Source: JAZDLC01 sp043802345
Lineage (GTDB): Bacteria > Planctomycetota > B15-G4 > JADJEK01
NCBI GenBank assembly: GCA_043802345.1
Contig: JAZDLC010000267.1
Coordinates: 1-6,756, forward strand
Length of the DNA stretch: 6,756 nt
Direction: 5' to 3'
The notes under the pieces were generated by a model. That model searched no databases. It had not been told where the DNA came from and worked only from the letters and a program-made list of their open reading frames with translations. This document shows, in pieces, positions 1-6,300 of the stretch (the stretch's first letter is position 1; each line of letters begins with the position of its first letter). Made by a program: the position numbers and the translations under genes.

Positions 1-401
1 TGAAGCTGCGGCCGGTCGACTTCGCGGCCGAAGGCGTGTTCCTGTGCGGGACGGCCCACTACCCGAAGCACATCCCCGAGGCGGTGAGCCAGGCGTACGG
101 TGCGGCCGGGCGGGCGGCTAGCCTGCTCTCCCAGGACACGGTTCGTGCGTCCGGCTCCGTCTGCGAAGTGGCGGAAGCGGCGTGTGTGTCGTGCGGAGCC
201 TGCATCACGGCGTGCACCTATGGCGCCATCGAGTTCTACGACACCCCGGCTGGGCGGAAGGCGCGGGTGAACCCCATCTTGTGCAAGGGGGATGGCGTCT
301 GCAATGCGAAGTGCCCCACGAATGCCATCGTGCTCAAGCACTTCACGGACGAGGAAGTCGGCCGCCAGATCGACGCGGCGCTGTCAGCGGTCGACGATTG
401 A
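1..401 (+). CDS. hdrA: HdrA-like FAD/iron-sulfur subunit, C-terminal part (5' truncated)
   Basis: This is the 3' end of a heterodisulfide reductase subunit A-type gene. The frame enters from the left edge (first full codon at 3) and stops at TGA 399-401, leaving 132 residues. The stretch EGVFLCGTAHYPKHIPEAV is typical of the end of the HdrA flavoprotein core. A 2x[4Fe-4S] ferredoxin domain follows. Cluster 1 has the canonical CVSCGACITAC spacing (Cys codons at 183, 192, 201, 213). Cluster 2 reads CKGDGVCNAKCP (Cys codons at 282, 300, 312), with Asp where the second Cys would be expected. HdrA proteins are cytoplasmic FAD enzymes that split or pass electrons between low- and high-potential partners, which agrees with the FlpD-type gene 46 bp downstream. 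GTG 36 is internal and not a start. The catalytic N-terminal part, and whether it also holds a selenocysteine, cannot be seen. Confidence 0.9.
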   Translation, partial: KLRPVDFAAEGVFLCGTAHYPKHIPEAVSQAYGAAGRAASLLSQDTVRASGSVCEVAEAACVSCGACITACTYGAIEFYDTPAGRKARVNPILCKGDGVCNAKCPTNAIVLKHFTDEEVGRQIDAALSAVDD

Positions 402-434
402 CCGGCCAGTTTGGCACCACGGAAGAGCAACGCG

Positions 435-441
435 AAGGGAG
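435..441 (+). promoter_or_regulatory. Ribosome binding site that sets the start of the FlpD-type selenoprotein gene
   Basis: AAGGGAG lies 6 nt before ATG 448. It is a good Shine-Dalgarno match. The next in-frame ATG (559) follows ACTCACCCGGA, which has no purine-rich ribosome binding site. This favours translation from 448 and therefore read-through of TGA 502-504. Confidence 0.75.
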
Positions 442-447
442 ACGACA

Positions 448-1281
448 ATGGGAAACGATCTCGAGTTCAAGCCGAGGGTCGTGGCCTTTTTGTGCCACTG
501 GTGAGCCTACTCGGCATCGGACCTGGCTGGAGTTTCCAGACAACAGTACTCACCCGGAATGAAAATCGTCCGGCTCATGTGCACCGGCCGAGTCGACCTG
601 GCTTTCATGCTGCGAGCCTTCGCAAATGGAGCAGATGGCGTATTCATCGGTGGCTGCTGGCTCGGCGAATGCCACTACGTCACCGAGGGGAACTACGACG
701 CGCTGAACATGATGCACCTCTGCAGGATGCTTTTGGAGCATGCCAAGGTGAATCCCAAGCGGCTCCGGATCGAGTGGATCTCCGCTTCCGAGGGGAACCG
801 CTTCGCCGAGGTGATGAACGACTTCACCAGGCAACTGAGGGAGCTAGGGCCTCTGGGCGAGAGCGAGGGCGTCGACGAGAGCGAATTGCAGACCGGACTC
901 AAGGAAGTCGTGCAGTTGGTTCCCTACATCAAGCTGGTGAAGAGGGAGAAGCTGGCGCTGCGCCTTGATGATCAGAAGGAGTACGACGCGCTCTACACGA
1001 CGGAAGAGATCGACACGCTGATCCGGGATGCGGTCTCGTACCATATTGATCCGGAGGCCTGCCTGGCCTGCATGATCTGCCTCAAGAGGTGCCCGGTCGG
1101 CGGGATCGCGGGCGGCAAGAACCAGATCCACGTGATCGATCAGGAGCAGTGCATCAGATGCGGCACCTGCTATGAGGTCTGTCCCCCTCGCTTTGGCGCG
1201 GTGAAGCAGACTTCCGGGGTCCCTGTCCCGCCTCCCATTCCCGAGGAAGCCAGGACCATCGCCAGAAAGAGCAGGAGCTAG
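448..1281 (+). CDS. FlpD/MvhD-type [2Fe-2S] electron-transfer protein fused to a 2x[4Fe-4S] ferredoxin, probable selenoprotein
   Basis: The frame is 278 codons from ATG 448 to TAG 1279-1281, giving 277 residues if TGA 502-504 is read as selenocysteine. Residues 12-145 or so match the FlpD/MvhD/FrhD delta-subunit family. They show VVAFLCHW-U-AYSASDLAGVSR (Cys16, Sec19), then LMCTGRVD (Cys45) and GGCWLGECHY (Cys70, Cys75). The family passes electrons between hydrogenase or dehydrogenase partners and HdrA through a [2Fe-2S] centre. Ordinary members have CxxC where this protein has CxxU. Stand-alone MvhD proteins are only about 140 residues, but here a linker leads to two canonical [4Fe-4S] motifs, Cys205/208/211/215 and Cys235/238/241/245, each followed by Pro. 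The gene is the second of a probable operon with hdrA. An automatic call would start at 559 and give 240 residues, losing the Sec motif. A nonsense mutation or sequencing error is the main alternative. Confidence 0.88.
502..504 (+). other. In-frame TGA, probable selenocysteine codon (Sec19 of the FlpD-type protein)
   Basis: TGA interrupts the 448-1281 frame at codon 19, directly after TGC CAC TGG (C-H-W). Family members have Cys at this position (CxxC). The 18 codons between this TGA and the next ATG still encode family-like sequence (SDLAGVSRQQY), so the coding frame continues through the codon. TGA also ends the upstream hdrA frame at 399, so a genome-wide reassignment of TGA to Trp or Gly is unlikely. 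FlpD/FrhD/VhuD-type proteins are a known selenoprotein family with Sec in CxxU, which supports recoding here. Confidence 0.85.
523..546 (+). promoter_or_regulatory. Putative bacterial-type SECIS hairpin
   Basis: CTGGA (527-531) pairs perfectly with TCCAG (535-539) around the loop GTT (532-534). CTG (523-525) can pair with CAG (544-546) below an asymmetric internal loop. The apical G532-U533 lies about 27 nt after the TGA. That is inside the distance range known for bacterial SECIS elements, which lie in the coding region just downstream of UGA and use a G/GU in the apical loop to bind SelB. The upper stem is only 5 bp and no folding energy was calculated, so this is supportive but not proof. 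Confidence 0.6.
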
Positions 1282-1376
1282 CGGGCCGGGCTACGGAAAT
1301 CCTCTTACCACGAAGGACACGAAGGACCCTTCGTGTCCTTCGTGGTAAACAGACCCCGTAACTCGGGCCCTGGCTA
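1279..1376. repeat. Long interrupted palindrome spanning the convergent junction
   Basis: The junction between the two converging genes is symmetric almost from stop codon to stop codon. Outside the 21-bp core, TACGG (1292-1296) can pair with CCGTA (1356-1360), GGGCC (1283-1287) with GGCCC (1366-1370), and TAGC (1279-1282) with GCTA (1373-1376). The outermost arms include the TAG stop codons of both genes. Internal loops of a few bases separate the paired blocks. The outer arms are short and could be partly chance in GC-rich DNA, but their order and spacing are consistent. Confidence 0.5.
1305..1348. terminator. Perfect 21-bp inverted repeat between convergent genes, probable bidirectional terminator
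   Basis: The left arm 1305-1325 is the exact reverse complement of the right arm 1328-1348, with only AC (1326-1327) between them. The arms carry tandem ACGAAGGAC-type units (GAAGGACAC followed by GAAGGACCC). It starts 24 bp after the stop of the FlpD-type gene and ends 25 bp before the stop of the minus-strand gene, so it could end transcription from both sides. There is no clear T-run on either side, so classic intrinsic termination is uncertain. A dispersed palindromic repeat element is an alternative. Confidence 0.6.
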
Positions 1377-3194
1377 CTTCTCCTCGAAAAGCAGCCTGGT
1401 GCTCCCCTGCACGACGGTCACGAAACGGTCGGCGGGGACGTCCTTGAAGACCTGTTCCTTCCTGGTCCGGTCGGGCCAGCGCACGACGAGACGGTCGATC
1501 TTCTCGGCCTCGCCCAGGCCGAAGCAGGCTTCGGGGGGATCCTGGTGATTCGTCAGGCCGGATCCCGCGCGGATCTCCCTGATCTGGGTCACGTCGCCGG
1601 TGGTGACGAAGATGCGGGCGCCGATGCCGGAACGGTTCGCGCTCCCCTTCCCCTTGCCTTGCAGGCGCACATTCAGCCAGTGGTTCCGGTTCCCGACCTC
1701 GTTCCGGAACAGGCCGACCTCGTTCAGTTTCATGCCGTCCATGAACCGGTCACGGTGTTCCTGGTTGAGCCGCATGAACGACCGGCCGATGAGGATGTCG
1801 ACGTCGCCGTCACGGTCGAAATCACCGAGTGATAGATCCCCACAACCTTCCCAGTTGAACCCGGCCTCCTCCGTCACCTCACTGAACGTGTGGTCTTGTT
1901 CTTGCCGGTAGAGCCGCAAGAACTGACCATCCGGATAGTCCCCCGAGGCGATCAACAGGTCCTGCAGCTGGTCATTGTCGTAGTCGAGCCATCCGGCGTG
2001 CAGGTCGCCGTAGTTGTAGTTCCTCTGGTCACGGAACGGCCTTTCGGGCAGGAACTCCATGACCGGATGCCGTTCGAATTTCCAGTCGCCTTCCTCGCCG
2101 AGATTGACCAGGAGGGACGGCGGGTCCGAGGCCTCGCCGGCCCAGGCGTGGGCGATCTCGCCGAGGAAGCAGTCGAGGTCGCCATCGTTGTCATAGTCCG
2201 CGATGGCGCAGTCGAACGTGTTTCCGTTGCTCCGGAACGGCCGCTCCGCCTCGCGCTGGTCGCCCGGATACCGGCCGTGCGTGATGTCGTCGCCCGCAAA
2301 GCCGGTGGTGCGTCCGACGTCGGCGAACCGGCCGCCCCCCTGGTTCTGCCACTGCCGGTTCCACTGACGCCCATAGGTGAGGGCCAGGAGATCCTGCAGA
2401 CCGTCGTTGTTCAGATCGCCGTGCGTCACGCCGTACGTCGGCCGCGATGAGTCGTCCTTTTCCGGCTCGGGAACGGTCATGAGGCCGGCCGCTTCGGTCC
2501 CGTCCTTGAACCTCCCCTTGCCGTCTCCGATCCAGAGCCGGTCGATGCCGCAGTCCTGGAGTTCGCCGTAGCGGCGGTAGTCCCTCCCCTCAAAGAGGTC
2601 GAGCAGGCCATCGGCATTGGCGTCGACCAGGGCCAGGCATTTGGCGGGACCGGGGGAGTCCGGCACGCTGTACTCCGAACTCGGAGCCTCGGCGAAGCGC
2701 CCGTGCCCGTCGTTCAGATAGATCCGGCTCCGCACGCCCGGATCGCATTCTTCCACCGCAACGAACCGCTCGCCTTCTTTGCGCACCCAGTCCGCGAGCA
2801 CGCCCCACGCCGCGTCCTGGTCACCATCGTTGTCGAGGTCGGCGAAGGAGAGATACTGCGGAACGTAGTCTCTCTCCTGGGCCTTGTCCGAATCAGGAGA
2901 TCCGTCCTCCTTCACCGGCGTCACCGTGACGCGCGGAAACTCGATGCCGACGTCTTCCTGAGGCAGGAAGCGGGCGCCGCCGTCGCTGAGGAAGAAGCGC
3001 CGGCAGTCGAGGACGATGTCGTGATACCCGTCCCCGTTCAGGTCGACGAAGATGCAGTCTTTCGCCGCCACGCCGGCCAGCCCGAGGTCCGGCGCCACGT
3101 TCTTGAAGAGGGAGTCCTCGGCGGCATGTCCGGAACCGGGTAGGCAGAACAGTGAGAGGCACGGCAGGATGGTCGACTTCGCGAGAATCTTCAT
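1374..3194 (-). CDS. Exported FG-GAP/VCBS beta-propeller protein with C-terminal ASPIC/UnbV domain
   Basis: This 606-residue protein begins MKILAKSTILPCLSLFCLPG, a Sec-type signal peptide with likely cleavage after SGHA (residue 24). It then shows seven Asp-rich calcium-loop motifs of the FG-GAP/VCBS type, starting at residues 51 (DLNGDGYHD), 119 (DLDNDGDQD), 191 (DANADGLLD), 260 (DLNNDGLQD), 333 (DYDNDGDLD), 404 (DYDNDQLQD) and 458 (DFDRDGDVD). Seven repeats fit a seven-bladed beta-propeller. Residues 505-590 match the ASPIC/UnbV domain (HWLNVRLQG, SNR-like SANRSGIGAR, FGLGEAEKIDRLVVRWPD). Such proteins are exported and calcium-binding. Their exact role is mostly unknown, with adhesion or extracellular binding the usual suggestion. 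ATG 3194 is chosen because AGGA lies 8 nt upstream and the signal peptide starts there. ATG 3224 adds 10 residues, lacks a clear ribosome binding site and puts residues before the signal peptide. The frame stays open further upstream only because stops are rare in this GC-rich DNA. Its 3' end converges on the FlpD-type gene. Confidence 0.88.
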   Translation of the reverse strand: MKILAKSTILPCLSLFCLPGSGHAAEDSLFKNVAPDLGLAGVAAKDCIFVDLNGDGYHDIVLDCRRFFLSDGGARFLPQEDVGIEFPRVTVTPVKEDGSPDSDKAQERDYVPQYLSFADLDNDGDQDAAWGVLADWVRKEGERFVAVEECDPGVRSRIYLNDGHGRFAEAPSSEYSVPDSPGPAKCLALVDANADGLLDLFEGRDYRRYGELQDCGIDRLWIGDGKGRFKDGTEAAGLMTVPEPEKDDSSRPTYGVTHGDLNNDGLQDLLALTYGRQWNRQWQNQGGGRFADVGRTTGFAGDDITHGRYPGDQREAERPFRSNGNTFDCAIADYDNDGDLDCFLGEIAHAWAGEASDPPSLLVNLGEEGDWKFERHPVMEFLPERPFRDQRNYNYGDLHAGWLDYDNDQLQDLLIASGDYPDGQFLRLYRQEQDHTFSEVTEEAGFNWEGCGDLSLGDFDRDGDVDILIGRSFMRLNQEHRDRFMDGMKLNEVGLFRNEVGNRNHWLNVRLQGKGKGSANRSGIGARIFVTTGDVTQIREIRAGSGLTNHQDPPEACFGLGEAEKIDRLVVRWPDRTRKEQVFKDVPADRFVTVVQGSTRLLFEEK

Positions 3195-3202
3195 GCCGGC
3201 TA

Positions 3203-3206
3203 TCCT
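3203..3206 (-). promoter_or_regulatory. Ribosome binding site of the ASPIC/UnbV-protein gene
   Basis: On the minus strand AGGA (within GGTAGGATAGCCGGC) lies 8 nt before ATG 3194. It supports that start over the upstream ATG at 3224, which is preceded by AACTCCCCCACA and has no clear ribosome binding site. Confidence 0.6.
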
Positions 3207-3319
3207 ACCGGTGCGGTTCTCCATTGTGGGGGAGTTCCACGCGGCCCTTTTCGCGCATGGCGGTGTATCGTACGGGATCCGACCCTGCCAGGCGTGGCCG
3301 GCCATCCGGCCGGAGTGAC

Positions 3320-3323
3320 GAGG
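3320..3323 (+). promoter_or_regulatory. Ribosome binding site of the C25-peptidase gene
   Basis: GAGG lies 7 nt before ATG 3331. An in-frame TGA at 3316-3318 closes the frame upstream, so ATG 3331 is the first usable start in this frame. Confidence 0.6.
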
Positions 3324-3330
3324 TGTTGTC

Positions 3331-6300
3331 ATGTTGTCATGCAGTTTGCACTGGCTCGCGCCGGCCGTCCTGCTCCTGGCCTTCAGCGGCCCGCGGGATG
3401 GCGAGCGGTTCCAGGACGAGGCGCTCGGCTTCTCGTTCCGAGCGCCTGGCCCTGGCTGGACGCAGATGGCGGCCGTCGAGACCGAAGGTGGGGGCCGCAA
3501 GCATGAGTTCCGCCAGGGCCAGGACGAGGATCGGTCGGTCAGCCTGATCACCTGGAGCCTGGAGCGGGAGTTCGACCCGGAGCAGCTCTGCGATTCGGAA
3601 CTGAGCCAGATGGGCGCAAGGGGAACCGTGCGGGCGACTGCCCGCGGGGCCCGCGCGGTGGCAGGGCGCGCCGCAGCCTCGGTCCGCTACCTGTTCGAGA
3701 GCGAGGAGCTGGAATCGAACGTCGCAATTGACGCAACCTACTTCCAGGCGGATCGCGTTCTGGGACGGGTGGAGGGTCGTCTTCCGGTTGCCGAGCAGGC
3801 GAAACTGGACGGCATCGTGGCCACCGCCATCGATTCGATCAATCTCGACACGGGCCCGTTCGACTACGGAGAACCTGACCCGGAGCGGGTGCTGACGGTC
3901 GTCCATGGCGAGAACGAACTCGACCTGACCTACTCATATCTCGAGGCGCTGCCGGGCGCGGCGCGCAGCAACCGTGGGCTCCCGGTGGTGCTGGCGGTGC
4001 GGGGCACGCTCGGGACGGTCGCGCGCGCGTTCCTGAGAAAGTACCGTCCGGGAACGATCCGGCTTTTCGGTCCGTCCCACCCGGAACTCCTGCGGACGGA
4101 GCCGGCGCGAGACGACTGGCTTCCCCGCGGAGTGCTGGTGGTCAGCGAGCGGAACCTCGAAAGCACGGTGATGGCAGCGAGCCTGGCCTTGCGGTTGAAC
4201 GCTCCGATGCTGATTGATCGAAATGGCCTTTGGCCACGAATGGAGGCGCTGCGTCCAGAACGAGTGCTGGTGCTGGGCCAGGTCGAACTCCGGTCCGGGA
4301 GCTTCGCGGTGGAGCATCTCGCAGGCCCCGCAGATGTGGCCCGGGCCGCGGGAGGCGCCGGCTACATCGCCGTGGCCAACACGGCCGCAGGATCGGCCCC
4401 CGAGATCAGCGCCCTGGCGGCCGCGCTGGCCGGAGTTCGCGGCGGCGTCGTGCTGCCGCTTCACCAGGCGGTGGTCCGGCACGCGATTCCCCTCGAGAGG
4501 ACCGAGGAATGCCCGCCCGGTCTGGAGTCGGTCGCTTCCGCCGGTTCGTTTCTCGTAGGAAGGATCCCGACCGAAAGCGGCGAGGTGCTCGCCGGGGCGG
4601 CGGAGATCGGCGTGATCCGGGTGGCGTCCCAGGAGTCCCCGCGGCACGGTCGCCTGCGGATCGATCTGGATGGCGACGGTCTGCTGGAGGAGAGCGAGGA
4701 GCCGCGCATCGGCAGCTCGATCGAACTCGCAGGCCGGCGGTTCCACCTGACCTATCACTATGACAACGCCTTCGTGCCGTACTTTAGAAACGAGCTGATC
4801 CTGGACGAGGCCGACCCCCAAGAAATCCGGCGCGAGATCCGCGACCTGGCGGGCGCGTTGGGAGGGGTCACCTACCTGGCTCTGGTCGGCACCCCTGACC
4901 AGATTCCTTTCTGCTACGAGGAGGCCTCGGGCGGGTTCGAGGCGTACGACATCAAGCAGGAACTGGCGTCCGATGCGCCGTACGCGAACCTCGATGACGA
5001 CTCGTATCTCGAGCTGGCCGTGGGGCGCTTGCCGGTGCGGGATCTGATCGAGGGCTCGGCGATCATCGCCACCACGATCGCCTACCCGCTTCTCACGGGC
5101 GCATGGACCGGGCAGGCGACGGTCATCCAGCCCGGGTTCTACAAGCTCGAAGGTGCGCTGCCGTGGGTCTTGCCGGGCTCCGAGGCCCTGATTCGCGGCA
5201 TCGAGGGCGACCTGGTCGCCGCCGGCGTCTCGGCCCGTCGCTTCTACCGCGAGGACGTGGAGATCGACGAGGTCGTGGAGGCGATGTCGACCTCCGGTTG
5301 GATCGCCTACTTCAATCACTCAGGGCCGGGCACGTGGGGCATTCACCCGGGAGCCTCGATCACCACCGGCAGGTCGCGCAACGCGCATGACCGGCCACTG
5401 CCGGCCCTGGAAGGCGCCCCGATCGTGTTCGGGGGCGGCTGTTCCTCGGCCGCGATGGATGTGGGCGAAGCCTTCGACCGGACCTTTCCGGGACGGTTCT
5501 TCCAACTCGGCGCGGTCGCCTATCTGGGGAACACCCGGGTCGCCTACGCGCGGTCCGAGCATCTGGCGCAGCTCTTCTTCGCGAGGCTGGCCTCCGGGGA
5601 AAGCACGCTGGGCGAGGCGTACCGGGACGGGCGGAACTTCCTCGCCCACCTGCTCGAGAACGGCCACATCATGGAGCCGCTCGACCGGGCGATCGAGATC
5701 GGCGAGCGCGACTTCCTCTGGGGACAGCATCGTATCCTGAACCTGTTCGGCGATCCGGCGCTGCGCCCGCGGCTGCCGACCTCGAGCGAACCGGCGGTGC
5801 AGATCAGCCTGAACCCGACCGGGCGAGCCGGGCAGATGCGGCTCGTCGTGCGCAACGAGGGGGTGGATCGGCGCGACCCGGTCCTGGTGATGCCGGCTTC
5901 CGGCCAGGGAGAGCCGAGGGAGTTCTTCGCTCGCACCGGACCGGGGATGACCACCAGCCACCTGCCGTACACCTTTGTCCGCAACGATCTCGAGCCGGCG
6001 CGTTCCTTTCCCGAGGTGCAGCCGGGCGCCTGGGTGGATGTGGAACTGCCCGCGGGCGCCCGGGAGGTCCAGGTGACGCTGGTCTCCGGACCGGAGTTCG
6101 CCGACCGGGGTTTCTCGGTGCTGCCCGGCGCTCGGGGTGAGCCGCGGCTCCTGATGTATGTCCCGTTGGTCCACGCGACGCCGGAAGAGGGGGCCGGTCA
6201 GGTCGCGAAGCGCGTCGAATTCGCGGTGCACTATCTTGTGGCGGAAGGCGGCTCCGGGACATCGCCACTCGCGCGGCAGTCGGTCCCCAGAATCCGGCCG

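Larger units (their letters stand above)
3195..3330. promoter_or_regulatory. Divergent intergenic region upstream of both exported-protein genes
   Basis: These 136 bp separate the two divergent start codons and must hold the leaders, and probably the promoters, of both genes. No convincing -35/-10 pair with proper spacing is visible on either strand. The only palindrome of note near the + gene is GGCCGG (3296-3301), loop CCAT, CCGGCC (3306-3311), ending 19 nt before ATG 3331. It could fold in the leader RNA, but simple GC-rich palindromes of this size are common in such DNA. Confidence 0.45.

Noticed and set aside
502..504. TGA as a sign of an alternative genetic code or of a pseudogene
   Set aside because: TGA ends the neighbouring hdrA frame, the rest of the FlpD-type frame is intact with all cluster cysteines, and the TGA falls on a known Sec site of the family. 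A point mutation cannot be fully excluded.
411..968. Open frame overlapping the FlpD-type gene in another frame
   Set aside because: It is Arg-rich with no domain and overlaps a gene with clear cluster motifs. It is a shadow frame.
559..1281. Start of the FlpD-type gene at ATG 559
   Set aside because: There is no ribosome binding site before 559, and the 111 bp upstream in the same frame encode conserved FlpD-family sequence interrupted only by one TGA at a Cys/Sec position.
1890..2450. Plus-strand open frame opposite the ASPIC/UnbV gene
   Set aside because: Its Val-rich translation is the complement of the repeated Asp codons on the true coding strand, and it has no domain or ribosome binding site.
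3260..3285. Possible -10 element (TATCGT on +, TACGAT on -) in the divergent region
   Set aside because: No acceptable -35 hexamer lies at about 17 bp on either strand, and such short matches are expected by chance.
3195..3551. N-terminal extension of the ASPIC/UnbV protein up to 3551
   Set aside because: The extension would overlap the start of the divergent C25 gene and put more than 100 Arg/Pro/Ser-rich residues before an obvious signal peptide. The AGGA site before 3194 marks the start.
3934..5319. Long minus-strand open frame (461 codons) opposite the C25 gene, and a further one at 5320-6231
   Set aside because: They are antisense to a frame with clear C25 motifs. Their translations are rich in Arg, Gly, Asp and His with no recognisable domain, and long open antisense frames are common in GC-rich genes.
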